64,000 nt of DNA from Thinopyrum elongatum (GCA_011799875.1 JAAAXO010000157.1:47309-111308), one strand, 5' to 3'. Positions 20,554 to 34,228 are shown, counted from the first letter of the stretch. Translations and numbers: made by a program. The notes: generated by a model from the sequence alone, not told the origin.

Positions 20554-23500
20554 TCCTCCCCTTCTTGAAATGAAGTCGTCCTCGACGGAAGCTCATCTTC
20601 CTCACCCAAATAAGGCTTCTGATCTGCAATGTTAAAAGTGGGACTAACCCCAAAATCTGCAGGCAGCTCAAGTTTATATGCATTATCATTTATTTTCTCT
20701 AACACCTTAAAAGGACCATCAGCACGTGGCATTAGCTTTGATTTGCGCAAATCAGGAAATCTATCCTTACGCAAATGTAACCAAACAAGATCTCCAGGTG
20801 CAAACACAACATGTTTTCTACCCTTATCTCCAGCAAGTTTATATTTAGCATTCATACGCTCAATGTTCTCCTTAGTTAACTCATGCATTTTTAAGATCAA
20901 TTCAGCACGTTGTTTAGCATCAGAATTAACCTTCTCCGAAGATGGAAGAGGCAACAAATCAATTGGTGCACGAGGAAGGAAACCATACACAATTTCAAAA
21001 GGACACATCTTAGTAGTAGAATGCAATGAACGATTATAAGCAAATTCAATATGAGGCAAGCATTCTTCCCACATTTTCTTGTTATTCTTCAAAACAGCCC
21101 TAAGCATAGTAGACAATGTTCTATTGACTACTTCAGTTTGTCCATCAGTTTGGGGGTGACATGTAGTACTAAAAAGCAGTTTAGTCCCCAACTTAGCCCA
21201 TAAACATCTCCAAAAGTGGCTAAGAAATTTAGTATCACGATCTGAAACAATAGTATTTGGCACACCATGCAAGCGTATAATTTCACGAAAGAACAAATCA
21301 GCAACATTAACAGCATCATCGCTTTTATGACATGGTATAAAGTGTGCCATTTTCGAGAACCTATCCACGACAACAAATATGCTATCCCCCCCCCTTCTTT
21401 GTTCGAGGTAAACCTAAAACAAAGTCCATAGATATATCCTCCCAAGGAACACTAGGTACAGGCAAAGGCATATATAAACCATGAGGATTGAGTCGTGACT
21501 TAGCTTTTTGACATGTAGTGCAGCGAGCAACAAAACGCTCAACATCCCGTCTCATCTTTGGCCAAAAGAAATGTGTAGCAAGTATATCCTCTGTCTTCTT
21601 CACGCCAAAGTGTCCCATTAATCCTCCTCCATGCGCCTCCTGCAACAACAAAAGACGAACGGAGCTAGCTGGAATGCATAGCTTGTTAGCACGAAACACA
21701 AATCCATCGTTAACGACGAACTTGTTCCATGTTCTCCCTTCCTTACAATTCTGCAATACATCTTTAAATTCAGCATCATGCACATATTGATCTTTGATGG
21801 TCTCCAAACCAAATATTTTAAAGTCAAGTTGTGAAAGCATAGTATAACGACGAGACAATGCATCAGCAATAACATTTTCTTTACCCTTCTTGTGTTTAAT
21901 GACATAAGGGAAAGTCTCAATAAATTCAACCCATTTAGCATGTCTACGGTTCAGTTTTGCTTGACTTCTAATGTGTTTCAAAGATTCATGATCAGAATGT
22001 ATAACAAATTCTTTGGGCCATAAATAATGTTGCCATGTTTCTAAGGTCCAAACAAGAGCATATAATTCTTTATCATAAGTAGAATAGTTCAGACTAGGCC
22101 CACTCAATTTTTCAGAAAAGTATGCAACAGGTTTGCCATCTTGTAATAAAACACCTCCTAATCCAATTCCACTAGCATCACATTCAAGCTCAAAAGTCTT
22201 ATTAAAATCAGGAAGTTGGAGTAAAGGAGCATGTGTCAACTTATCTTTCAATACCGTGAAGGCTTCTTCCTGTGAGGTACCCCAAACAAAAGGCACATCC
22301 TTCTTTGTAAGCTCATTGAGAGGTGCAGCAATGGTGCTGAAATCTCTCACAAAACGCCTATAGAAACCAGCGAGTCCAAGAAAACTCCTCACTTGAGTGA
22401 CTGTTTTGGGCTGTGGCCAACTCTCAATAGCTTCAATCTTGGCTTTATCAACTTCAATTCCCTGTGGAGTAACAACATAGCCAAGAAAAGATACTCGGTC
22501 GGTGCAAAAGGTGCACTTCCCAAGGTTACCAAACAAACGTGCATCACGTAAAGCAATAAAAACAGCACGTAAATGTTCCAAATGTTCCTCCAAAGATCAG
22601 CTATAAATCAGTATATCATCAAAATAGACTACCACAAATCGTCCAATGAAAGCACGTAAAACTTCGTTCATTAATCTCATGAAAGTACTAGGTGCATTAG
22701 TTAACCCAAAAGGCATGACTAACCACTCATATAATCCAAACTTTGTTTTAAATGCTGTTTTCCATTCATCCCCCAATTTCATACGAATTTGATGGTATCC
22801 ACTACGCAAATCAACTTTGGAGAATATTGTAGAGCCACTCAATTCATCAAGCATATCATCTAGTCTAGGAATAGGATGACGATAACGAATAGTAATATTA
22901 TTAATGCCTCTACAATCAACACACATACGCGATGTACCATCCTTTTTCGGCACTAGAATAATAGGAACAGCACAAGGACTAAGGGATTCGCGTATATAAC
23001 CTTTGTCGAGCAACTCCTGTACTTGACGCATAATCTCCTTCGTTCCTCTGGATTGGTACGGTATGGCGCACGGTTTGGCAACGAAGCACCGGGAATTAAG
23101 TCAATCTGATGCTCAATCCCGCGAATAGGTGGTAATCCCGGTGGCACGTCTTGTGGAAAGACGTCAGCGAACTCCTGCAAAATGTTAGTGACCGCAGGAG
23201 GCAAAGAGGAAGGCACGTCCTCGAATGAAAATAACGCCTCTTTGCACACAAAAGCATAGCAAACAGAATTGCTGAAATCTAGATCATCAATATCAGATTT
23301 GGTGGCAAGTAAGCATGCACTTTTCAATTTAATTTCAGAAGCAACACTAGATGGTTTATTATTAGGCTTCATTTCTTGCTCAAATTCTTTTGCCACAATC
23401 TGATTTTCACTCTTATTTTTCTCCTGTTTTGCTTTACTAGCTCTATTAATATCATCTTTCAAAATAGAATCAGGAGTCATAGGAAGCAAAGTAATATGTT

Positions 23501-25370
23501 TATCCTTATGAACAAGAGTATACTGATTGTTTCTACCATGGTGTACAGAATTTTTATCAAATTGCCATGGTCTACCAAGTAATAATGAACATGCTTGCAT
23601 GGGTACCACATCACAATCAACATAATCAGCATATGTAGAGATACTAAAATGCACACGAACAGTACGTGTTACCTTAACCTTGCCGCTGTTGTTGAACCAT
23701 TGGATATAGTAAGGATGTGGATGTGGTCTTGTGGTGAGAGATAGCTTCTCCACCATCTCCATGCTAGCCAAGTTGTTGCAGCTCCCTCCATCTATGATGA
23801 CGCGAACAGAACGTTCCTTCACAACTCCCTTTGTATGGAACAAATTATGCCTTTGATTTTGCTCAGCTTGTGTGACCTGCACACTCAAAACACGTTGAGC
23901 AACTAAACATTCATACCTGTCAGCGTCTTCAGGAGCCATGTATTGCGTCTCATGATCAAAATCATCTCCACCGTGTTCTTCACTTGTAATAAGAGCCAAA
24001 GTCTCCTCATCATAATCACTAGCGGACTCATACCCACCATCCTCAGTAGCAATCATAACACGCGGAGATTGGCATTCTCTCGCATAATGACCTCTTCCCT
24101 TACAACGACGACAAATAATATCATGTGTGTGCCCTGTTGATGCCATAGATGAAGAAGAGCTCTGGGCAGGCCCAGAAGGTGTACTCTTGGCAGATGGTGG
24201 TGGTGGTGCCTGTTTTCTTGTATCTCGATTGGAATTGGCGGCTGAAGTCAGTGGTGCCGCAGTAGGACGTGTGGGAGTAGAGGAGGCACGTGGTGTCCAT
24301 GATGAAGATCGACCTGCAGAAAAATTAGTTCGCGCCAATGCCTGTCGATCCTGCACTTCACGTTCAGCTTTACAAGCAAGATGGAATAAACGAGTGATAT
24401 TATTATACTCCTTATACTCTAGAATGGTCTGAATCTCTCTATTTAATCCACCCATGAAACGTGCAAGCATAGCTTCATTCTCCTCAACAATACCACATCT
24501 AATCATGCCAGTTTGTAATTCCTGATAATATTCTTCTACAGAATTTTTTCCTTGTCTTAAGCGCTGCAATTTTTGAAGTAATTCACGTTGATAATATGGT
24601 GGAACCCAACGAGTACGCATAGCAGTTTTCAAAGCAGCCCACGTAGCTGGAATAGGATATAATCTACAATGTTCAGACCAACATACACATACAAAACTAG
24701 TGAAAGCACAAACAGCAGCAGCAACACGTCGTTCCTCGGGATATTGTAAACATGTAAAACGTTGTTCAGTTTCTAACTCCCAAGTAAGATATATATCAGG
24801 AACATATCTACCCTCGAATAGTGGAATATTCAATTTTAATTTAGGAAGATGGTCATGATCTCGTACCTGAAGTGGTGGTGCAGACCTACCATTGCGATTA
24901 TTTTCATGTGGACGACCTGGTGCTGGTGGTTGCACGTAGTTATGATTTTGATCAACCTCATCCTCATAATCGCCCGCGTAATCATCCTCCTCCTCGGCAC
25001 CAGCAGCAGCAGGAGCAGGAGCCAAAGAAGCATCAACAGTAGGTACAGCAGCACCAGAAGTTTGGCCATCCTCAAGAGGAACACGCTTCGCTCGTCCGAA
25101 CTGATTTGGAAGGGGGCGTTGTTGTTGTCGTTGCAGAGGTGCGACAGGTGCAGCCGGTGGTGGTTGGGGAAGACGCGTGAGCAATTCATTAAACTTGTTA
25201 TCCAGCTTTGTCTCAAACGACTTCTCCATGCCATCTATCTTCACCATGGCCTCTTCAAATCTGTTTAGCACATCTCCCACCTGGCCACTCATCATTTGCT
25301 GAAATTTATCATGCAACTCCTTGTTCGTCATGTTCTCCCAGTCAATCTCGTCGGCTTGTGATCCTGCCAT
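20247..25370 (-). pseudogene. gag-pol: CRM-4 gag-pol, one stop and two frameshifts
   Basis: It starts [10 protein letters not shown] at 25370. Gag, zinc knuckle, protease (DGGS) and the start of RT read through to about 23044, where one base is missing (TTCGTTCC versus TTCGTCTCC in other copies). RT with YFDD continues to a TGA at 22597-22599 (Arg AGA in other copies). RNase H and the integrase zinc finger continue to about 21388, where a run of nine C replaces CCCTCCCC and shifts frame. The integrase core and CR tail follow to the stop at 20247. All domains are present. Two of the three lesions are 1-bp indels, one in a homopolymer, so sequencing error is possible. Confidence 0.93.
20554..20566 (-). 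promoter_or_regulatory. Polypurine tract of CRM-4
   Basis: AAGAAGGGGAGGA on the minus strand directly adjoins the 3' LTR, identical to that of CRM-1. Confidence 0.85.
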
Positions 25371-26802
25371 GGTTAGCAGCAATAGAAACACACAAGAATA
25401 TGATCCTACAGACTACTAGAAAGTGGTGGTGGTGTGGTGTGGTGTCACAAATCCGTCAAGCAAATCTCAAATTCTTACCAGTTCTTACCCAGCAGCAGGT
25501 GGTGATCGGCAACCTTTGTAGTCAAAACTCTCAGAGCTTGGACAGAGCGATTGCCTGGTGGTGTCAAACACACGATGTAGATGTATGTGGAGCTGGGAAG
25601 GCTTATGATATGGTAGCAAAAAGGGTCAGCAATAATCAATTCAGAGATGCAATGTTGAATAAACTCTCAACGACGGTACTGTGCTGGTCCTAGGCTAGAC
25701 CGGACTAGAGACGCGAGCCTAGAACACTAATGAGGTCACGGCGTAGCACAACTAGCATCAATAAAGGATATGAAGTAGCTCTGGACAGCAAAATATAAGT
25801 GAAGATCACAATGGCAGTAAAGATAATGATGAGAAATAACTACCAAGTAGCATATACCAATAATTCTCTCTCCAACTTTATTCTATAAAAGTTTGTGCCA
25901 ATTTTATGATAATTTTTCTCAAGAATGGCACTGACTCAAGCTTTCAAATGCAAAAAGAATCACTCAATTCCGAGTTGATATGAGGAGTCAAAAAATTCTA
26001 AAACTGGCCTGAAAAACTGGAACAAGCTGTGTTCACGAACTTCGGAGGGCAAAAAGACCTATTTGGAAGCCGATTTTGAGGTGTCAAATATTGTACTTGC
26101 TTCTGCAACTATTTTGATGCGGCTCGTCGCTAGCTTTAATTTGAGTACTCACGGAGCCAAAACAGACTTCGTATGAAAAAGATATGCCTGTTTTACTGAA
26201 CACTGTGCAAAACAGATTCCAATCCGAATTCAGCTACGAGATTGAGTCTAGATAGATCCGAATTTTGTTTTTTTTTCTTCTCTCTTTTTTTTTCACACTT
26301 TTTTCTTTTTCTTTCTCTTTCTCTCTTTTTTTCTCTGACTTTTTTTTACCTTTTTTTTCTCTCTTTTTTTTCTCTCTTTTTTTTTCTCTCCCTCTTTTCA
26401 AAACAAACTAGATAAGATGCAAATTGGATCAAGCAAAGATGTGAACGACCTCAACTATGATTATGACAATGAAAGGTGGGTAGCACGTGGTGGAAATTGA
26501 CGGATGGGATGGTGGATAGCGGAAGAAATAATGATGCAGCGGTGGCGTGACTAATGTGAACAGAACTCGAAACTCTAAACGAACTAGACACTAAGACCAG
26601 CAACTCGACACGACGATGCAACCGATAATTCAACTATACAAGCACTGAAAAGAAAATTGTGAAGGCTCAGACTGGCTTGGACAAAGGATGAACAGATCTA
26701 ACATTTTTTTGTGGCTTTTTCTTTGGACAATAGGTAAGAAAATAAATCTAATCTAGGGATAACTGGAAATTCTCACCGAGCAACCTGAAAACTGATACCA
26801 CT
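25371..26802 (-). other. CRM-4 untranslated leader with a unique segment
   Basis: The gag-proximal block (25371-25735) matches other copies. From about 25736 to 26450 the sequence is unlike the other CRM leaders here (no 24-bp repeat, a CT/T-rich tract at 26270-26400) and has no reading frame of note. The LTR-proximal part resembles the others again. The primer site at about 26788-26802 reads TGGTATCAGTTTTC, matching the initiator tRNA-Met complement for only 9 bases. Confidence 0.75.
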
Positions 26803-27714
26803 TGATAGAGGCGAGGGTGTCCCGATCTTTCGATGAGATGATAGCTATCGATTTGGTGGAGTCGACTTTGATGATCCAACTACAAACGTGCACGACGTTG
26901 CGCCTTAGCAATCGCTAAACCAATCTCCCGAGGTTACTGACGATGCTGAAAGCACGATCAGCCTGACCACGAAGGTCTATTCCTGCACGCAATCGAAGAA
27001 CAAGCAAGAATATGATAATGCAATCTGAATATTGCGAATATAGATGAAGTATTGATAAAGGTGGGGATCTGAAAGCGGTCTTGGTCTGGTCGTTGGACAC
27101 AAACGAAGTACACGAAGTTGCAATGGCTAACTTTTAACTAAACAAATCCCAAAGTCTAAACGGTGCCCTAAGGGCTGTATATATGGAGGAAGAGGAGGGG
27201 ATTTCGTGGCCCTTGAAGGAGGGGTCCGAAACCAACCCTATTTCTTGTTTCCCCACACATACGGACTCTAAAAACAGCCTATACTCAAGTATTTCGAAAT
27301 TACATGGGCCTGGCCCAAAAATAAGGTGACGCAGCACCTATAATAGCCTCTGGACGAAATTTATGAAGTGACATCTTGTATATTTCGTCCAAGGCTTCCT
27401 GCACTCATTATGGTGGCTTCAAAGTCCTGAAATCATCACTTGTAACTCCGTTCTTGTTCCCCTTGTGCATGCCATCATCTCCATGCTTGAACTTGCTCCA
27501 AGGTTCCTCTTTCTTGTCCAAGCTAGGCCCTTCATTTGTAAGCAAAACAAATGTATCCAATTTAGGCAGCATCATATTCTCATGAACTTTAGAATCATTA
27601 CCAAGAAACGAAAGTACCTGATATTTTAATTGGCGTGCGCGAGCTCTAGTAATTGGTCCAGTATGTATAGAAGCAGGGGCTGTGGGTGTAACAATGGTAT
27701 TGATGTCCTCATCA
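26803..27714 (-). repeat. CRM-4 5' LTR (912 bp)
   Basis: It is the same length as the 3' LTR. The six differences lie near LTR-start offsets 78, 272, 303, 334, 445 and 687. It ends TCATCA next to the CGGCG duplication. Confidence 0.95.
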
Positions 27715-27824
27715 CGGCGTGGTCAATAACCCCTTGGAAGTTGGTATAGCGATTGCTAAGGCGCGACGTCTCGCATGTTCGTAGTCGGATCGTCAAGGTC
27801 GACTCCCACAGAAAAACGATAGCT
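27715..27824 (+). repeat. CRM-3 5' LTR remnant with 3' end deleted
   Basis: Begins with the second CGGCG and continues the CRM-3 LTR to GATAGCTA, where it jumps into the leader (CAGTCCTCGAAAAAG). Compared with CRM-5, about 50 bp of LTR end plus the primer-binding site and ~80 bp of leader are missing, with CTA/TA microhomology. Confidence 0.88.
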
Positions 27825-28904
27825 ACAGTCCTCGAAAAAGCCAAAAAAAAAGTTAGGGTTAGTTCATCATATCCGAACCAAGCTGAGCCTTTGCATAATC
27901 TTTTTAGGGTTTTTGCTTTGTTGAATTTGCGGTTGCATCGTCGTGTCTAGTTGCTGGTCTTAGCATTTGGTCCTTTAGAGTTTCGAGTTCTGTCACAGTT
28001 TGTCACGCCGTCGCCGCACCATATACCACAACCGCTGCCATATACCACCACCGCTGCCCTATACCATCACCGCTGCCATATTCTACCACCATATATCCAC
28101 CACCAATCCGAGTTCTTTTCATATTAGGTTTGTTTTCGAGACCCATCTATTTTCCGATTCGTGTTTCCTTGCCTGAGTAGGATTCGGAAAAAAAAAAGTC
28201 TGGAGACCCCCGGGCAGTTTTTAGGCCAAAATTTCGACAGTCAAAAATATTTTTTCCCTATCCTATTTTTAGGTTCCAGGGAGCGTTTTGAGACACTCGC
28301 CATCATAGTGATTTTTTGTCGCACTTTTTCGTCGTCGCTGCCCTGATTTCCAAAAAAAAAATTGTCAAAAAAAAATTTCGTGCCAATCCTGATAGTTTGA
28401 CTTGGGAAGAGTTTTGAGACACTCGCAATTATAGTGATTTTTTGCAAAAAAAAAGGAGCGCAAAAAAAAAGAGGAGCGCAAAAAGAAAAAAAAGCGAATT
28501 TTTTTTTAGAGTGTGCTCTCCCCTTGTTTACGTGCCGCGCCGTGATTTTGTTAGTGTTCTAGGCTCGCGTCTCTAGTACGGTCTAGCCTAGGACCAGCAC
28601 AGTACCGTCGTTGAGCGTTTATTTAACTTTGCATCTCTGAATTGATTATTGCTGACATTTTTGCTACCATATCATAAGCCTTCCCAGCTCCACATACATC
28701 TACGTCGTGCGTTTGACACCACCTGGCAATCGCTCTGTCCAATCTTTTAGAGTTTTGACTACAACGGTGGCCGATCACCACCTGCTGCTAGGTAAGAACT
28801 GGTAAGCATTTGAGATTTGCTTGACGGATTTGTGCTACACCACCACCACCACTTCCTAGTAGTCTGTAGGATCATATTCTTGTGTGTTTTGATTGCTGCT
28901 AACC
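27825..28904 (+). other. CRM-3 untranslated leader (5' part deleted)
   Basis: There is no gene here. It holds a CCATATACCACCACCG-like degenerate repeat near 28018-28110, poly-A tracts separated by GGAGCGC (28444-28495) and the conserved gag-proximal block. It is closest to the CRM-2 leader. Confidence 0.72.
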
Positions 28905-31900
28905 ATGGCAGGATCACAAGCCGTTGAGACTGATTGGGAGAACATGACGAACAAACAGCTACATGATAAATTCCAGCAAATGATGAGTGGACAGGTGCAA
29001 GATGTGCTAAACAGATTTGAAGAGGCCATGGAGAAGATAGATGGAATTGAGAAGACGTTCGAAACAAAGCTCGATAACAAGTTTAATGAATTGCTCGCGC
29101 GTCTTCCACAACCACCGCCGGCTGCACCTGTCGCACCTCTACAACAACAACAACGTCGCCTTCCAAATCAAGTGGGACGAGCACAGCACGTTCCCCTTGA
29201 GCCTGGTCAAACTTCTGGTGCCGCTGCACCTACTGTTGATGCTTCTATGGCTCCTGCTGCCGCTGAGGAGGACGATTATGCGGGCGATTACGAGGATGAG
29301 GTTGATCAAAATCAGAACTACGTACCAGCACCAGGTCGTCCACATGCCAATAATCGCAATGGTAGGGCTGCATTACCAGCTCAGGTACGAGATCATGACC
29401 ATCTTCCTAAACTGAAATTGAATATTCCACCATTTGAGGGTAGATATGTTCCTGATATATATCTTACTTGTGAGTTAGAAACTGAACAACGTTTTACATG
29501 TTTACAATATCCCGAGGAGGGACGTGTTGCTGCTGCTGTTTGTGCTTTTACTAGTTTTGCATGTGTATGGTAGTCTGAACATTGTAGATTATATCGTATT
29601 CCAGCTACTTGGGCTGCTTTGAAAACTGCTATGCGTACTCGTTGGGTTCCACCATATTATCAACGTGAATTACTTCAAAAATTGCAGCGCTTAAGACAAG
29701 GAAAAAACTCTGTAGAACAATATTATCAGGAATTACAAACTGGCATGATTAGATGTGGTATTGTTGAGGAGAATGAAGCTATGCTTGCACGTTTCATGGG
29801 TGGATTAAATAGAGAGATTCACACCATTCTAGAGTATAAGGAGTATAATAATATCACTCGTTTATTCCATCTTGCTTGTAAAGCTGAACGTGAAGTGCAG
29901 GATCGACAGGCATTGGCGCGAACTAATTTTTCTGCAGGTCGATCTTCATCATGGACACCGCGTGCCTCCTCTACTCCCACACGTCCTACTGCAGCACCAC
30001 TGACTTCAGCCGCCAATTCCAACCGAGATACAAGAAAACAGGCACCACCACCACCATCTGCCAAGAGTACACCTTCTGGGCCTGCCCAGAGCTCTTCTTC
30101 ATCTATGGCATCAACAGGGCACACACATGATATTATTTGTCATCGTTGTAAGGGAAGAGGTCATTATGCGAGAGAATGCCAATCTCCGCGTGTTATGATT
30201 GCTACTGAGGATGGTGGGTATGAGTCCGCTTGTGACTATAATGAGGAGACTTTGGCTCTTATTACAAGTGAAGAACACGGTGGAGATGATTCTGATCATG
30301 AGACGCAATACATGGCTCCTGAATACGCTGACAGGTATGAATGTTTAGTTGCTCAACGTGTTTTGAGTGTGCAGGTCACACAAGCTGAGCAAAATCAGAG
30401 ACATAATTTGTTCCATACAAAGGGAGTTGTGAAGGAACGTTCTGTTCGCGTCATCATAGATGGAGGGAGCTGCAACAACTTGGCTAGCATGGAGATGGTG
30501 GAGAAGCTATCTCTCACCACAAGACCACATCCACATCCTTACTATATCCAATGGTTCAACAACAGCGGCAAGGTTAAGGTAACACGTACTGTTCGTGTGC
30601 ATTTTAGTATCTCTACATATGCTGATTATGTTGATTGTGATGTGGTACCCATGCAAGCATGTTCCTTATTACTTGGTAGACCATGGCAATTTGATAAAAA
30701 TTCTGTACACCATGGTAGAAACAATCAGTATACTCTTGTTCATAAGGATAAACATATTACTTTGCTTCCTATGACTCCTGATTCTATTTTGAAAGATGAT
30801 ATAAATAGAGCTAGTAAAGCAAAACAGGAGAAAAATAAGAGTGAAAATCAGATTGTGGCAAAAGAATTTGAGCAACAAATGAAGCCTAATAATAAACCAT
30901 CTAGTGTTGCTTCTGAAATTAAATTGAAAAATGCGTGTTTACTTGCCACCAAATCTGATATTGATGAGCTAGATTTAAGCAAATCTGTTTGCTATGCTTT
31001 TGTGTGCAAAGAGGCATTATTTTCATTCGAGGACGTGCCTTCCTCTTTGCCTCCTGCTGTCACTAACATTTTGCAGGAGTTCGCAGACGTCTTTCCACAA
31101 GACGTGCCACCGGGATTACCACCTATTCGCGGGATTGAGCATCTGATTGACTTAATTCCCGGTGCATCGTTGCCAAACCGTGCGCCATACCGTACCAATC
31201 CAGAGGAGATGAAGGAGATTATGCGTCAAGTACAGGAGCTGCTCGACAAAGGTTATATACGCGAATCTCTTAGTCCTTGTGCTGTTCCTATTATACTAGT
31301 GCCAAAAAAGGACGGTACGTCGCGTATGTGTGTTGATTGTAGAGGCATTAATAATATTACTATTCGTTATCATCATCCTATTCCTAGGCTAGATGATATG
31401 CTTGATGAATTGAGTGGCTCTACAATATTCTCCAAAGTTGATTTGCGTAGTGGATACCATCAAATTCGTACGAAATTGGGAGATGAATGGAAAACTGCAT
31501 TTAAAACTAAGTTCGGTTTATATGAGTGGTTAGTCATGCCTTTTGGGTTAACTAATGCACCTAGTACTTTCATGAGATTAATGAACGAAGTTTTACGTGC
31601 TTTCATTGGATGATTTGTGGTAGTTTACTTTGATGATATATTGATTTATAGCAGATCTTTGGAGGAACATTTGGAACATTTACGTGCTGTTTTTATTGAT
31701 CTACGTGATGCACGTTTGCTTGGTAACCTTGGGAAGTGCACCTTTTGCACCGACCGAGTATCTTTTCTTGGCTATGTTGTTACTCCACAGGGAATTGAAG
31801 TTGATAAAGCCAATATTGAAGCTATTGAGAGTTGGCCGCAGCCCAAAACGGTCACACAAGTGAGGAGTTTCCTTGGCCTCGCTGGTTTCTATAGGCGTTT

Positions 31901-34006
31901 TGTGAGAGATTTTAGCACCATTGCTGCACCTCTCAATGAGCTTACAAAGAAGGATGTGCCTTTTGTTTGGGGTACCGCACAGGAAGAAGCCTTCACGGTA
32001 TTGAAAGGTAAGTTGACACATGCTCCTTTACTCCAACTTCCTGATTTTAATAAGACTTTTGAGCTTGAATGTGATGCTAGTGGAATTGGATTAGGAGGTG
32101 TGTTATTACAAGATGGCAAACCTGTTGCATACTTTTCTGAAAAATTGAGTGGGCCTAGTCTGAACTATTCTACTTATGATAAAGAATTATATGCTCTTGT
32201 TCGGACCTTAGAAACATGGCAACATTATTTATGGCCCAAAGAATTTGTTATACATTCTGATCATGAATCTTTGAAACACATTAAAAGTCAAGCAAAACTG
32301 AACCGTAGACATGCTAAATGGGTTGAATTCATTGAGACTTTCCCTTATGTCATTAAACACAAGAAGGGTAAAGAAAATGTTATTGCTGATGCATTGTCTC
32401 GTCGTTATACTATACTTTCACAACTTGACTTTAAAATATTTGGTTTGGAGACCATCAAAGATCAATATGTGCATGATCCTGAATTTAAAGATGTATTGCA
32501 GAATTGTAAAGAAAAGGGAGAACATTGAATAAGTTCGTCGTTAACGATGGATTTGTGTTTCGTGCTAACAAGCTATGCATTCCAGCTAGCTCCGTTCGTC
32601 TTTTATTGTTGCAGGAGGCGCATGGAGGAGGATTAATGGGACACTTTGGCGTAAAGAAGACAGAGGATTTACTTGCTACACATTTCTTTTGGCCAAAGAT
32701 GAGACGGGACGTTGAGCGCTTTGTTGCTTGCTGCACTACATGTCAAAAAGCTAAGTCACGACTCAATCCTCATGGTTTATATATGCCTTTGCGTGTACCT
32801 AGTGTTCCATGGGAGGATATATCTATGGACTTTGTTTTGGGTTTACCTCGAACAAAGAAGGGGAGGGATAGCATATTTGTTGTCGTGGATAGGTTCTCGA
32901 AAATGGCACACTTTATACCATGTCATAAAAGCAATGATGCTGCTAATGTTGCTGATTTGTTCTTTCGTGAAATTATTCGCTTGCATGGTGTGCCAAATAC
33001 TATTGTTTCAGATCGTGATACCAAATTTCTTAGCCACTTTTGGAGATGTTTATGGGCTAAGTTGGGGACTAAACTGCTTTTTAGTACTACTTGTCACCCC
33101 CAAACTGATGGACAAACTGAAGTAGTCAATAGAACTTTGTCTACTATGCTTAGGGCTGTTTTGAAGAATAACAAGAAAATGTGGGAAGAATGCTTGCCTC
33201 ATATTGAATTTGCTTATAATCGTTCATTGCATTCTACTACTAAGATGTGTCCTTTTGAAATTGTGTATGGTTTCCTACCTCCTGCACCTATTGATTTGTT
33301 GCCTCTTCCATCTTCGGAGAAGGTTAATTTTGATGCTAAACAACGTGCTGAATTGATCTTAAAAATGCATGAGTTAACTAAGGAGAACATTGAGCGTATG
33401 AATGCTAAATATAAACTTGCTGGAGTTAAGGGTAGAAAACATGTTGTGTTTGCACCTGGAGATCTTGTTTGGTTACATTTGTGTAAGGATAGATTTCCTG
33501 ATTTGCTCAAATCAAAGCTAATGCCATGTGCTGATGGTCCTTTTAAGGTGTTAGAGAAAATAAATGATAATGCATATAAACTTGAGCTGCCTGCAGATTT
33601 TGGGGTTAGTCCCACCTTTAACATTGCAGATTTGAAGCCTTATTTGGGTGAGGAAGATGAGCTTCCGTCGAGGACGACTTCAATTCAAGAAGGGGAGGAT
33701 GATGAGGACATCAATACCATTGTTACACCCACAGCCCCTGCTGCTATACATACTGGACCAATTACTAGAGCTCGCGCACGCCAATTAAATTATCAGGTAC
33801 TTTCGTTTCTTGGTAATGATTCTAATGTTCATGAGAATATGATGCTGCCTAAATTGGATACATTTGTTTTGCTTACAAATGAAGGGCCTAGCTTGGACAA
33901 GAAAGAGGAACCTTGGAGCAAGTTCAAGCATGGAGATGATGGCATGCGCAAGGGGAACAAGAACGGAGTTACAAGTGATGATTTCAGGACTTTGAAGCCA
34001 CCATAA
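28905..34006 (+). pseudogene. gag-pol: CRM-3 gag-pol, two stops and one frameshift
   Basis: It starts MAGSQAVETDW. TAG at 29571-29573 replaces a conserved Trp in gag (CVWW in other copies). TGA at 31611-31613 replaces an Arg just before the RT YFDD region. Two extra bases near 32510-32520 shift the frame between RNase H and integrase, after which the integrase zinc finger, D-D-E core and CR tail are open to TAA at 34004. The zinc knuckle reads [14 protein letters not shown]. All domains are recognisable, but the copy cannot make a full polyprotein. Confidence 0.94.
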
Positions 34007-34228
34007 TGAGTGCAGGAAGCCTTGGACGAAATATACAAGATGCCACTTGATAAATTTCATCCAGAGGCTATTATAGGTGCTGTGTCACCTTATTATTGGG
34101 CCAGGCCCATGTAATTTCGAAATACTTGAGTATAGGCTGTTTTTAGAGTCCGTATGTGTGGGGAAACAAGAGATAGGGTTGGTTTCGGACCCCACCTTCA
34201 AGGGCCACGAAATCCCCCCCTCTTCCTC

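Larger units (their letters stand above)
19642..27714 (-). mobile_element. CRM-4: complete, young CRM element (TSD CGGCG)
   Basis: This 8,073-bp element has two 912-bp LTRs differing at only six positions by eye and a perfect CGGCG duplication (19637-19641 and 27715-27719) in the CRM-3 LTR. Its LTR belongs to a distinct variant (ATCGATTTGGTGGAGTCG, ATTCCTGCACGC). Its leader also differs from all others in the window. Gag-pol has one stop and two single-base frame changes, so it is structurally complete but not coding-competent as assembled. Confidence 0.96.

Noticed and set aside
26270..26400. CT/T-rich tract as a microsatellite locus of interest
   Set aside because: Simple low-complexity sequence within the CRM-4 leader; no regular unit.
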